From: Bacteroidota bacterium
GTDB lineage: Bacteria > Bacteroidota > Ignavibacteria > Kapaibacteriales > UBA2268
Reading direction: 5' to 3'
Length of the DNA stretch: 32,416 nucleotides
Assembly (NCBI GenBank): GCA_022707965.1
Contig: JAKIZO010000021.1
Span: 1 to 32,416, forward strand
Below are positions 16,339 through 24,605 of the stretch, piece after piece. The notes below the pieces were generated by a model. It did no database searches and was not told the DNA's origin. It saw only the letters and a program-made list of their open reading frames with translations. How positions within the stretch are numbered: position 1 is the stretch's first letter; each line of letters opens with the position of its first letter. The translations under genes and the position numbers were made by a program.

Positions 16339-17214
16339 ATGAAAAATAAATTAATTTTGATAGCATCTTTAATTTTTAGTATTCTTCTTGCCGCTTGCAA
16401 CGATTGCCCGCTCGATAATGCAAATCCTGTTACGATTTGTCAGACAAGAATTGTAACTATCGAACAATTTAATTCTAATTTTACAATAGTTACAGACCCA
16501 AATACCGGGCAAGAACAAACTATATTAGACCCGGATTACAATATCGGCACTTATGAATTCCCGATTAACGCCAATTCTTCGGGTAGCTTTCCTAATGATA
16601 ATCGATTTGTAAATAAAGTTCAAATACCAATTGTTTCGCTGCCTTTTGTTGTAGATAATCAAATCTATTACGCCGGTATTGTTGACAATTACCCAATTAA
16701 TAATGAACTGCCTGGCGATATACTCGTTCGTGATGTTGATGCAGCTGCCCAGAGAGCCACACTTAGAATTTTCGGTAGCATCGACCAAATTGACCAAAAT
16801 TATCTGAACGAAGACGCACAGGCTTTCTGCAACTATGTAAATAGTATTTTGCCTACAATAGTTCAGTCTTTTGCAAGCTACAACGTCTCTAACCGTTTTG
16901 GTCAGAACCAGCCTGGTGCAACTGTTGTCCGCTTTGATGCTGCAACTATTGTCGTTATTGACCAGAACGGTAGAATTGTTGGAACTGTTGGCGCTCCGAA
17001 TGTCCCCACTCCACCTGCAAATATTATCAACGACCTTCGTTCGCAAGCAGCTTCTCGCATTGCTGTCGATTTAACTGTTGTCCCCGGCAACGTTTATACT
17101 TACATTGCGAAAAATGGAAAACGCTTCGTTTTCTTTGTTAGTGAAATTCGCCAAACAAACGTTCCGCCTAATAGAAAGCGTGTTACTATAATGTTTTATC
17201 CTTTGGATAAATAG
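16339..17214 (+). CDS. predicted lipoprotein of unknown function
   Basis: A 291-residue lipoprotein: signal peptide ending in the lipobox LAAC (Cys20). The rest is beta-rich and Asn/Ile/Val-rich without a motif I know (NSSGSFPNDNRFVNKVQIP, TYIAKNGKRFVFFVSEIRQ, then VTIMFYPLDK). It starts 11 nt after the preceding gene with GGGA upstream and ends 12 nt before the next, so it belongs to the same transcript. Homologues may be limited to close relatives. Confidence 0.75.
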   Translation: MKNKLILIASLIFSILLAACNDCPLDNANPVTICQTRIVTIEQFNSNFTIVTDPNTGQEQTILDPDYNIGTYEFPINANSSGSFPNDNRFVNKVQIPIVSLPFVVDNQIYYAGIVDNYPINNELPGDILVRDVDAAAQRATLRIFGSIDQIDQNYLNEDAQAFCNYVNSILPTIVQSFASYNVSNRFGQNQPGATVVRFDAATIVVIDQNGRIVGTVGAPNVPTPPANIINDLRSQAASRIAVDLTVVPGNVYTYIAKNGKRFVFFVSEIRQTNVPPNRKRVTIMFYPLDK

Positions 17215-17226
17215 GAGAGCAAATTT

Positions 17227-19968
17227 ATGAAGAACAATATATTTATTTGGTTATTTTTAGCGCTTTTAACTTATTCTTGTTGTTCGCCTAAATTCTATAT
17301 TTTGCCAAAAGGCAATCTTGATTTAGTGCGGCAGTCGAACCCTAACGATTCTATCAATTCTGCTTTTGATGAAATTGCCCCATATCAACGCGTCCTCGAA
17401 ACAAATTGTATCGATGCCTATCGTAAAGAAAATTCAAACCTGTATATCGAACCAGCTACTTCAAGAATTAAACCTTCTAACTCATTTTTCCGCGACTTGT
17501 TGGGCGATGATTTTGTTACTAAAAACAAGAGAATAATCGACTTTCTTACAAAACAACTCGAAAGTGTTTCGTTCCTTACTAACAATAGCGGCTTTGTTTC
17601 TCTTGCTCACGGTCCTGATGCTAATTACACTCGAATTATGGAACTTCCTTTCGTTGGTTACGTTGGAGGAACAGATATTTATTTCTTTCAGCAAGAAAAT
17701 GGTCGCTACGTTTTCCGTTCGATTCCCGAGCCGATTAATTCAGTTTTTTGGGATTCTCATCCCTGGGTCGGTACGGATTCTCTTTGCAATTTAGTCCTTA
17801 TTTGGGCATCGGATAGGGATAATCCCTATTCAATTGTTACATCGCTCGATAAGCAAATCATCAAGAAAGGAAATTCCGATATATTCTATGCTTTCCGTAT
17901 TGATGGCGTATGGTCAGTGCCACAAAAATTTGATAGGTCAAGTTTAATTAACACAGATGAATATAATGAAATAACTCCATTTGTTGCTTGCTCTAAAATT
18001 TCACCAAAGCTTCTTTTTGCATCAAACCGCGACAAAGATTATGATATTTACGAAGCCGATATTGAAATTGATTTCAAATCCCAAACTATTAGACCTATTG
18101 GCACAGCCCGCCAATTACCAAAAAGCAGCCAGTTCGACTTTGAAAATCAATTCATTAATACAAACGCAGATGAAATGTTCCCGCTTGTCGCATTTCCATA
18201 CTACAATGAAACTCAAAAAGAGCTTTTTATTTCCTCTAATAGAAATATCACACCTAAACCATTGAAATCTAAAAGCGATACACTTGTTGCAAACAAAGGT
18301 AAATTCGATATTTATATGTTCCCTTACTCACTTGAATGCAAAGAACCACCCCCTGTTGCAACAATTAATGTTAGAGTTGTAAATAAACAAAATCCTTCCG
18401 ACAGAGTTTTGCTTCCAATTATTAAACTCGTTGATTTAACAACGGGGCAGTCCCAGGAAAAAAATGCTTACGAAGCTTCTTTCAATTTGATTAACGGGCA
18501 TAGATACGAAGTTTGGGGAGGTTCCGCTCATAATACTCTTGATTGCGGCGACCCAGGTCAGGCAAAAATTCTTAAATATTATAAGTACAACGAAATTTTC
18601 TACACTGTCCCAAAAATTGTCTCCAAAGATAAGATAATTGAATACGACACAATTATTAATCCCACTCCCAAATTTGTTTACGATACTTTATACGTTACTG
18701 AATTAATTCCAATTACACTTGTAGATTCAATTCGTGTTGAAAAGGAATTTGTTCCTCATTCAGATGATAATCAATCCCAGAAAAAAGAAACTATTACCAA
18801 TATTCGCTATGTTCGTTGCCCACCACGAAATGTGAAGCCTGTCGAACCAGAAGTTATTCAAAAAAGTGAAGTTCGCCCCGAGCTTACAACTGAAATTATC
18901 ACTCAAACTCGCACTTCTCTTGTTGAGGTAACCAAGCAAGTTATTAATAAAAGACTTGTTTTTGAAGGTGGGCGAGTTCAGAAAAAAACTCTGAAATTAA
19001 TCCCTCAACTTGATTCAACAGATAAAATCGTTATCGGTCCGCTTGCCCGTTCTCAAAAGACAATGCTCAAACCCATTGACCTTCATTTTGAACGCGACAC
19101 CGTTATCAACGATGAAATTCTTCTGGAACCCGAATATTTTGAAAAGCCAAAATGCTCTGTAAAATTCGTTGATATTCTTGACGATTATTACAAAAACGTG
19201 CCTTACTACCAAACTGCATTCTGGGAAGTCAATACCTCAGCAAACCTTCCTCGTCATATTCTTCTTATGCAGCGTGGAAATCCTCTTGAAAATGCTACCT
19301 GTATCGAACTTCATCCTCGAAATACTCGATATGGTGTCTGGACAGGCGTCAACCGCGAAACTCGTATGAATGAATACCGCAAATATGCCCAAGCTGTCGA
19401 TAGAAATCTACTTGGTATGAAAACTGAGATTACTGACCACTTCATTCCTGCTCTTGAAGAAATTTCCAAATTATCACCTGAAACAAAACTTATCATTAAA
19501 CTTGAAGCATATAGTGATATTCGCGACGCCGGACTTTGCAATTATTTCGGCGAAACTGTAAGCTACATTCAAGGTAAAATCAATGATAATTCCCAGATAG
19601 TTTTAGATAGGGTTGTTATTAGAAATGGTGATAATCTCAATTCCGATAACGATAACCTTTCAAAACTTCGCGTCTATTACGGCTACAACGAACTTATGGC
19701 TTTGTTGCGCAAAGATGAACGATTCCGAAAATATCTAAATGAAGGGCTTGTTTTCTTGCCTACTCAAAAATTCGATAGTCCCGATAAAATGTATGAAGCA
19801 TTACGTAACGCCAAAATTATTATAATTGCAGAAGGGAAAAAATTCGACCCTGTAATTAAAGAAAACGATAAGGAATATGATGCTATTCGCCGCTTAAATC
19901 TGTTCATTCAGCTTATTAAATTTTCAGATAAATTCGTTATTTCTGCTGATTGTTGCACAGACCGGTAG
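17227..19968 (+). CDS. large envelope protein with PD40-like repeats and degenerate OmpA-like end
   Basis: A 913-residue protein, the last of the operon. It begins with a hydrophobic signal ending TYSCC (Cys18, an imperfect lipobox). Residues about 170-370 contain PD40/TolB-like strands: IWASDRDNP (192-200), LFASNRDKDYDIYEADI (263-279) and LFISSNRN followed by FDIYMF (333-365). A carboxypeptidase-regulatory-like stretch follows (about 378-440), then a long unassigned middle. Near the end EAYSD (760-764) and LSKLR (811-815) resemble the GHTD and LSxxRA pieces of OmpA peptidoglycan-binding domains, keeping Asp764 and Arg815 but with about 35 extra residues between. PD40 plus OmpA is the plan of PorE-like proteins of type IX secretion. 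This match is by eye. Confidence 0.7.
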   Translation: MKNNIFIWLFLALLTYSCCSPKFYILPKGNLDLVRQSNPNDSINSAFDEIAPYQRVLETNCIDAYRKENSNLYIEPATSRIKPSNSFFRDLLGDDFVTKNKRIIDFLTKQLESVSFLTNNSGFVSLAHGPDANYTRIMELPFVGYVGGTDIYFFQQENGRYVFRSIPEPINSVFWDSHPWVGTDSLCNLVLIWASDRDNPYSIVTSLDKQIIKKGNSDIFYAFRIDGVWSVPQKFDRSSLINTDEYNEITPFVACSKISPKLLFASNRDKDYDIYEADIEIDFKSQTIRPIGTARQLPKSSQFDFENQFINTNADEMFPLVAFPYYNETQKELFISSNRNITPKPLKSKSDTLVANKGKFDIYMFPYSLECKEPPPVATINVRVVNKQNPSDRVLLPIIKLVDLTTGQSQEKNAYEASFNLINGHRYEVWGGSAHNTLDCGDPGQAKILKYYKYNEIFYTVPKIVSKDKIIEYDTIINPTPKFVYDTLYVTELIPITLVDSIRVEKEFVPHSDDNQSQKKETITNIRYVRCPPRNVKPVEPEVIQKSEVRPELTTEIITQTRTSLVEVTKQVINKRLVFEGGRVQKKTLKLIPQLDSTDKIVIGPLARSQKTMLKPIDLHFERDTVINDEILLEPEYFEKPKCSVKFVDILDDYYKNVPYYQTAFWEVNTSANLPRHILLMQRGNPLENATCIELHPRNTRYGVWTGVNRETRMNEYRKYAQAVDRNLLGMKTEITDHFIPALEEISKLSPETKLIIKLEAYSDIRDAGLCNYFGETVSYIQGKINDNSQIVLDRVVIRNGDNLNSDNDNLSKLRVYYGYNELMALLRKDERFRKYLNEGLVFLPTQKFDSPDKMYEALRNAKIIIIAEGKKFDPVIKENDKEYDAIRRLNLFIQLIKFSDKFVISADCCTDR

Positions 19969-20000
19969 TATCATTAAATAGGTTTCCTGTTATTTTTTCA

Positions 20001-20042
20001 AAACCTTCCGAAGATTTTCGTGTCTTCGGAAGGTTTGTTTTT
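20001..20042 (+). terminator. terminator of the envelope operon (AACCTTCCGAAG hairpin, copy 2)
   Basis: A perfect 14-bp stem (AAACCTTCCGAAGA with TCTTCGGAAGGTTT), an 8-nt loop TTTTCGTG and then GTTTTTA. It begins 32 nt after the stop of the 913-residue gene. The arm shares AACCTTCCGAAG with the hairpin at 11359. Confidence 0.85.
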
Positions 20043-20092
20043 ATGTAGTTTATTTTAGAATTTTACACTACCTGCACTTACAATTTTTTAAT

Positions 20093-20100
20093 TATATTTG
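20093..20100 (+). promoter_or_regulatory. candidate -7 element of the permease-araC unit
   Basis: TATATTTG matches TAnnTTTG and lies 30 nt before the TTG start at 20130. No TTG is seen at the -33 distance, so support is partial. Confidence 0.35.
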
Positions 20101-20129
20101 CAAAGTTTCATTATTGATATGGAGTTATT

Positions 20130-21569
20130 TTGAGCGATAAATTACCTAAATTAATTCCTCAACTTGGTTTTGTTACTACGCTGGCTATTGTTGTCGGTGC
20201 TGTCATCGGTTCCGGTATTTTCAAAAAACCTGCTTTTATGGCAGCTCACCTTGGTTCGCCCGAATGGTTGATTGCTATTTGGGTGATTGCCGGGATACTC
20301 ACTCTTTTTGGTGCTCTGACAAACGCTGAAATAGCAAGTATGATTACTGCTACTGGCGGACAATACGTCTTTTTCCAGCGAATGTATAGCGATTTGGTCG
20401 CATATCTTTATGGCTGGGCAATTTTTGCAGTTATTCAAACTGGCTCAATTGCTTCAATCACTTATGTGTTTTCTGAATATACTCAGTTTTTCATACAACT
20501 GCCTCGTTTTAGCACAGAAATTGAGCAAACCTGGCGTATTTTCCTACCCGCCATTGGATATATCTACCCGCTCGAAAACATTGGTGTCAAATTGCTCACA
20601 ATTTTTGTAATTTCTGGGCTCACTGCCGTTAATTATTACGGCGTAAAATTCAGCGGCGCTGTTTCAGCTACCTTTACTTTTATGAAAGTTGCAGCAATTC
20701 TGTTGCTTGTCTTGTTCTGTTTTTCTTTCAGTGGTGGTAGCTTCGAAAATCTTAGTAAGCCATCCTCTGCGTATTTGTCCGGCGAAATTAGCTTTTTCTC
20801 GGGATTTATGGTTGCTCTTGCTGGTGCTTTCTGGGCTTATGATGGCTGGAATAATATCACATACATTGCAGGCGAAGTCCGCAATCCCAACCGAAATATT
20901 CCGCTTGCTCTTGCGGTCGGCACTTTGATAATCATAACCGTTTATGTACTGATTAACATTGCTTTTATCTATGATATGCCAATTGAACAAATGGCTCAGT
21001 CATCTCTGGTTGCTGCCGATGCTGCAACTATTTCTATGGGGGCAATCGGTGGGGCTTTCGTTGCTGCTGCTGTTATGATTTCCACTTTCGGCACTGCAAA
21101 TGGAACTATTTTAGCAAGTGCACGCGTGCATTTTGCTATGGCAAGCGATATTTTATTCTTCAAATCAATCGCAAAAGTGCATCCTACAAGGTATACTCCA
21201 TCGAACTCGCTCATTCTGCAAGCAGTATGGGCTTCTGTGCTTGTCCTGAGTGGCACTTTCGATATTCTAACTGATATGTTAATTTTTGTCAGCTGGATTT
21301 TTTATGCTGCTGGTGCTGCGGGGGTGTTCGTCCTGCGCCGCAAATACCCCGAAGTTGAACGTCCCTATCGTGTTTGGGGATACCCTGTTGTGCCTTTGCT
21401 TTTTATTTTCTTTTCAATTATTTATGTTATCTTTACTTTATACAGTGATATTCAAATGTTTATAGAAGGTCGAACTCAACTGATTAATTCCCTGTTCGGT
21501 ATTTTCCTTTGCTTGCTTGGTATTCCTCTTTACTATTATTTCAACAAAAAACGTAGCAAAAATGGATGA
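20130..21569 (+). CDS. APC-superfamily amino-acid permease
   Basis: A 479-residue transporter with about 12 membrane helices. The first helix has the APC substrate motif [12 protein letters not shown], and [19 protein letters not shown] is a conserved APC segment after helix 6. This type imports or exchanges amino acids across the inner membrane (LAT/SteT/YfnA-like); the substrate cannot be read. The start is TTG at 20130, supported by GGAG 5 nt before it and by the typical N-terminus. Its stop overlaps the start of the AraC regulator by 8 nt, suggesting the regulator serves this unit. Confidence 0.9.
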   Translation: MSDKLPKLIPQLGFVTTLAIVVGAVIGSGIFKKPAFMAAHLGSPEWLIAIWVIAGILTLFGALTNAEIASMITATGGQYVFFQRMYSDLVAYLYGWAIFAVIQTGSIASITYVFSEYTQFFIQLPRFSTEIEQTWRIFLPAIGYIYPLENIGVKLLTIFVISGLTAVNYYGVKFSGAVSATFTFMKVAAILLLVLFCFSFSGGSFENLSKPSSAYLSGEISFFSGFMVALAGAFWAYDGWNNITYIAGEVRNPNRNIPLALAVGTLIIITVYVLINIAFIYDMPIEQMAQSSLVAADAATISMGAIGGAFVAAAVMISTFGTANGTILASARVHFAMASDILFFKSIAKVHPTRYTPSNSLILQAVWASVLVLSGTFDILTDMLIFVSWIFYAAGAAGVFVLRRKYPEVERPYRVWGYPVVPLLFIFFSIIYVIFTLYSDIQMFIEGRTQLINSLFGIFLCLLGIPLYYYFNKKRSKNG

Positions 21570-22527
21570 TTATAATTTCTCGGTAAGTCTCTCTCTTGGC
21601 AAACGCTCTCTTAAATTGCCGCTTTTTTCTATTTCTAACAAATTGAAAAAAGCATTCAAAGAAGTAATTGAATTGCGCGATGGTCTCAAACTTGTTATTA
21701 CCGAGTATAAGCTTAAAAAAAATATTAGTGTTGAGTTCTCAATTGAGCAGGCTCCTCTTGAATTTGCTTTCTGTCTCTCTGGTAGTATGTCTGTTGAAAT
21801 AAACTCCGCAAATGGTTTCAGCAATTTTCTTGAAATTTCTGCCGGCACTTGTGCCGTCTTTTACCTCCCAAATTCAAAAGGCAAATTGTTCCTCAACGGC
21901 AAAGATAAAATATTAGTCCTTTCGCTTCATACTTCTTCCGATTATCTTAAAAATTTCATTGAAAATGAGATAGAAAACTTCCCCGAAAATCTTAAAGAAT
22001 TGATTTTTTCAAAAGCAGGTAATCCTTTTGTTATTACAAGCAAGATTAATCCATTAATGAAAATTGCCTGCACTCAAATAACCGATAATTACGCAACTGT
22101 CCCTCGTAAAATGTTTCTTGAAGCAAAATCGCTTGAACTTATGACACTTCTAATAAACCAAATCAGCGATAATTTTCGTGGCACTTCTTCCCTTATTTCA
22201 GACGCTGATATAGAAAAAGCTCGACTTGTTGAAAAATTAATCCTCGAAAATATTGCCGATGTGCCGCCACTTGCTGAACTATGCAGAATTGCCGATATTA
22301 CTCACACACGTCTTAATAGAGCTTTTAAATACGTTTTCGGGCATACTGTTTTCGATTACCTTCGTCATAAACGGTTGGAAATTGCAAAACAAATGCTTGA
22401 AAGTGGGCAAAACGTTACTGAAATTGCTTATGAACTTGGGTTTAGCAGTCCCGCTCACCTTTCCCGTGAGTTTGCAAAAAAATTTGGGATTAGCCCCAAA
22501 AAATATCAAAAAAATGCTAAAATTTAA
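21562..22527 (+). CDS. AraC-family transcriptional regulator (PchR-like)
   Basis: A 321-residue regulator, read from the ATG at 21562 within the end of the permease gene. The N-terminal part (about 1-150; [13 protein letters not shown], then an acid-rich tail) resembles the sensor half of PchR-like AraC proteins. The C-terminus (about 225-318) has the two helix-turn-helix units: [20 protein letters not shown], then the conserved [31 protein letters not shown]. It binds DNA as an activator in this family. The effector is unknown; regulation of the coupled permease is inference. Its 3' end overlaps the convergent glycosyltransferase by 11 nt. Confidence 0.9.
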   Translation: MDDYNFSVSLSLGKRSLKLPLFSISNKLKKAFKEVIELRDGLKLVITEYKLKKNISVEFSIEQAPLEFAFCLSGSMSVEINSANGFSNFLEISAGTCAVFYLPNSKGKLFLNGKDKILVLSLHTSSDYLKNFIENEIENFPENLKELIFSKAGNPFVITSKINPLMKIACTQITDNYATVPRKMFLEAKSLELMTLLINQISDNFRGTSSLISDADIEKARLVEKLILENIADVPPLAELCRIADITHTRLNRAFKYVFGHTVFDYLRHKRLEIAKQMLESGQNVTEIAYELGFSSPAHLSREFAKKFGISPKKYQKNAKI

Positions 22528-23635
22528 ACTCACCTTTGATAACTTTTTCGATTAAAGCAAGCATTTCATCAGCAGATTTATCCCAGCTAAACATCTTTGC
22601 CCAATCAATAGCTCCTTCGGACAATTTTTTTCGCAACTCGTCATCAGAAAAAATCTTATCAATCTTTTCTGCAAGTTCTTCGATATTCCCATATTCATAA
22701 AGCAGTCCCGATTGCCCAACCGATACCGAATCACGCAAACCTGGTGAATTTGCCGAAATAACAGGCGTCCCGGCTGCATTTGCCTCTAAATTTGTTATTC
22801 CCCAACCTTCTTTCATCGAAGTATTCGCAACACACCACGCTCTCGATAGTAGACGCACCTTTTCTTTTTCCGAAACAAATCCGAAAAAAATTGTGTCATT
22901 CTCAATATGAAGCTCGTTTGCCAATTTTTCAAGCTCGCTGCGGAAATCCCCTCGTCCTAAAATATGTAGCTTTGCTTGTGGGTGCTTCTGCTTTACAATT
23001 GCAAATGCACGCAGCAAATGGTCAACGCTTTTGTATTTTTTCAGTCGTCCAAAATACGAAACAGTTGGCTGTACCTCTTTTTCGCCAATTGAAAATGGGA
23101 ACCGACTGTGGTCAATAGCATTATAAATTATTGTAAAATATCGCTTGTCATAACCCATTTTGATAAATTCGTCAAGTGTGCTCTGCGAAACTACACTAAA
23201 TGGCGTTCGTTTGTAAACAAATCTCATTAAATACTCACCTGCAACAACATATAGTCCTGCTGGAATTGAAGCTTCTCTGAAAATACTGCGACCAAAAAAG
23301 TGATGGCTTATTGCAAGAATAGGTTTTCTCACATATAAAGGTGTGTAAAATGGGATTTTATTTATATCATCAATAATTATATCGAAATTGTATTTTTTAT
23401 CAAGCAGCTTAACCTGCTTTGGAACATAAAAATTAAATAAACTTCTGCTTCCCGTGCGATAAATTTCAATACCATCGATTACTTCGTATTCGCTTGCACC
23501 TTCAAATTTGCAGGCAAGCAACACTACTTGGTGTCCCTTGCTTGCAATTCTCGAAAAAATCTCGTGAAAATGAACTTCTGCACCACCACCATAAGGGTTC
23601 TTTATGCACTGCCAATTTATTGCAAGAATTCTCAT
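22517..23635 (-). CDS. GT4 family glycosyltransferase
   Basis: A 372-residue GT-B-fold enzyme of the GT4 family. Near the start, INWQCIKNPYGGGAEVHFHEI is the usual N-terminal acceptor-side loop. The C-terminal half has FGRLKKYKSVDHLLRAF, ILGRGDFRSELE and the nucleotide-sugar site KEGWGITNLEANAAGTPVI. It transfers a sugar from an activated donor, probably to a glycan or glycolipid; the substrate is unknown. A strong Bacteroidota-type promoter is at 23666-23695. It converges on the AraC gene with an 11-nt overlap of coding ends. Confidence 0.92.
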   Translation of the reverse strand: MRILAINWQCIKNPYGGGAEVHFHEIFSRIASKGHQVVLLACKFEGASEYEVIDGIEIYRTGSRSLFNFYVPKQVKLLDKKYNFDIIIDDINKIPFYTPLYVRKPILAISHHFFGRSIFREASIPAGLYVVAGEYLMRFVYKRTPFSVVSQSTLDEFIKMGYDKRYFTIIYNAIDHSRFPFSIGEKEVQPTVSYFGRLKKYKSVDHLLRAFAIVKQKHPQAKLHILGRGDFRSELEKLANELHIENDTIFFGFVSEKEKVRLLSRAWCVANTSMKEGWGITNLEANAAGTPVISANSPGLRDSVSVGQSGLLYEYGNIEELAEKIDKIFSDDELRKKLSEGAIDWAKMFSWDKSADEMLALIEKVIKGEFKF

Positions 23636-23665
23636 ATACTTTATTAATTAATCTTTAATAATTTG

Positions 23666-23695
23666 CAAAGATAGTAAAAAACTATTAATTTGCAA
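23666..23695 (-). promoter_or_regulatory. Bacteroidota-type promoter of the glycosyltransferase
   Basis: On the minus strand TTG (23695-23693) is followed after 19 nt by TATCTTTG (23673-23666). The -7 element ends 30 nt before the ATG at 23635. The intergenic region is shared with folB on the other strand. Confidence 0.65.
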
Positions 23696-23722
23696 TTTTC
23701 TTTACTATATGGTTGCTTAATT

Positions 23723-24100
23723 ATGAAAGTAACTCATCCAACAAAATTGAGCTTGCGTGGAATTAAATTCTACGCCTACCACGGTGTCAAAAAATCAGAA
23801 AAAGATGTTGGTGGTAAATACGAAGTTGATTTGGATTTATATTATGATGCCACCAACGCAATTATTCACGACGACGTGAAATTTGCTGTAAATTACGAGG
23901 AAGCTGTCGATATTATCTCCGATGTTATTTCCGAAGAAAGCTACAATTTAATTGAAACCCTTGCAAGTGAAATCTTGAACTTGCTTATGGAAAAGTTCGA
24001 GCATCTTCAAAAAGCTACTATTAAAATTCGTAAAATTTCCGTTCCTATAAAAAATTATACTGATTACGTCGAAGCTGAACATACTATTGAAAGAAGATAA
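23723..24100 (+). CDS. folB: dihydroneopterin aldolase
   Basis: A 125-residue enzyme of folate synthesis that splits 7,8-dihydroneopterin to 6-hydroxymethyl-dihydropterin and glycolaldehyde. The family motif FYAYHGVKKSEKDVG contains Glu26, which aligns with the substrate-binding Glu22 of the E. coli enzyme. NLIETLASEI is also typical, and IRKIS near the end holds the conserved Lys region. I use the ATG at 23723; a TTG lies further upstream. FolK follows 3 nt after the stop. Confidence 0.92.
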   Translation: MKVTHPTKLSLRGIKFYAYHGVKKSEKDVGGKYEVDLDLYYDATNAIIHDDVKFAVNYEEAVDIISDVISEESYNLIETLASEILNLLMEKFEHLQKATIKIRKISVPIKNYTDYVEAEHTIERR

Positions 24101-24103
24101 TTG

Positions 24104-24604
24104 ATGAAAGAAAACCCTAATTTCATATTGCTTTCAATCGGTGCTAATCTCGGTAATCGGAAAGACAACATCGAAAAAGCTATTCGTTTGCTTGCAGAGC
24201 ACTCCGAAATTCGTATAATAAAAACCTCCTCAATTTATGAAACTGAACCTGTTGGCTTCAAAGAACAGCCCTGGTTCCTTAACGTTGTGGTTGCCGCCGA
24301 AACAACTCTCGAACTTAACCGTTTAATTCAGCTTTGTAAGTCAGTTGAATACCTGCTCGGGCGAAAAGTCAGAAAAAAATGGACTGAACGCGAAATCGAT
24401 ATTGATATTTTAATATACGGCAACAACATTATTGAAACCGAGCATCTTCAAGTGCCACACCCACGTATGCAAGAACGGCGTTTTGTGCTTATTCCCGCTG
24501 CTGAAATTGCTGCTGAATTGGTTCATCCCGTCTATAAACACACTATTTCGGAACTATTAAAGGTTTGCACAGATAGTTCAGTAGTGAAAGTATTCTCTAA
24601 CTAA
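24104..24604 (+). CDS. folK: 2-amino-4-hydroxy-6-hydroxymethyldihydropteridine diphosphokinase
   Basis: A 166-residue HPPK that transfers pyrophosphate from ATP to 6-hydroxymethyl-dihydropterin, the step after FolB. Motifs: LSIGANLGNRKDNI at the start, SSIYETEPVGF, FLNVVV, then WTEREIDIDILIYG with the metal-binding Asp99 and Asp101, and VPHPRMQERRFVL. The ATG at 24104 gives a normal N-terminus (a TTG is immediately upstream). It lies 3 nt after folB and 1 nt before dnaG, so the three genes are one transcript. Confidence 0.95.
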   Translation: MKENPNFILLSIGANLGNRKDNIEKAIRLLAEHSEIRIIKTSSIYETEPVGFKEQPWFLNVVVAAETTLELNRLIQLCKSVEYLLGRKVRKKWTEREIDIDILIYGNNIIETEHLQVPHPRMQERRFVLIPAAEIAAELVHPVYKHTISELLKVCTDSSVVKVFSN

Positions 24605-24605
24605 T

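Noticed and set aside
16525-17046. 173-residue minus-strand frame
   Set aside because: Antisense to the third envelope gene; no signal or motif, and the plus-strand frame has a lipobox and fits the operon spacing.
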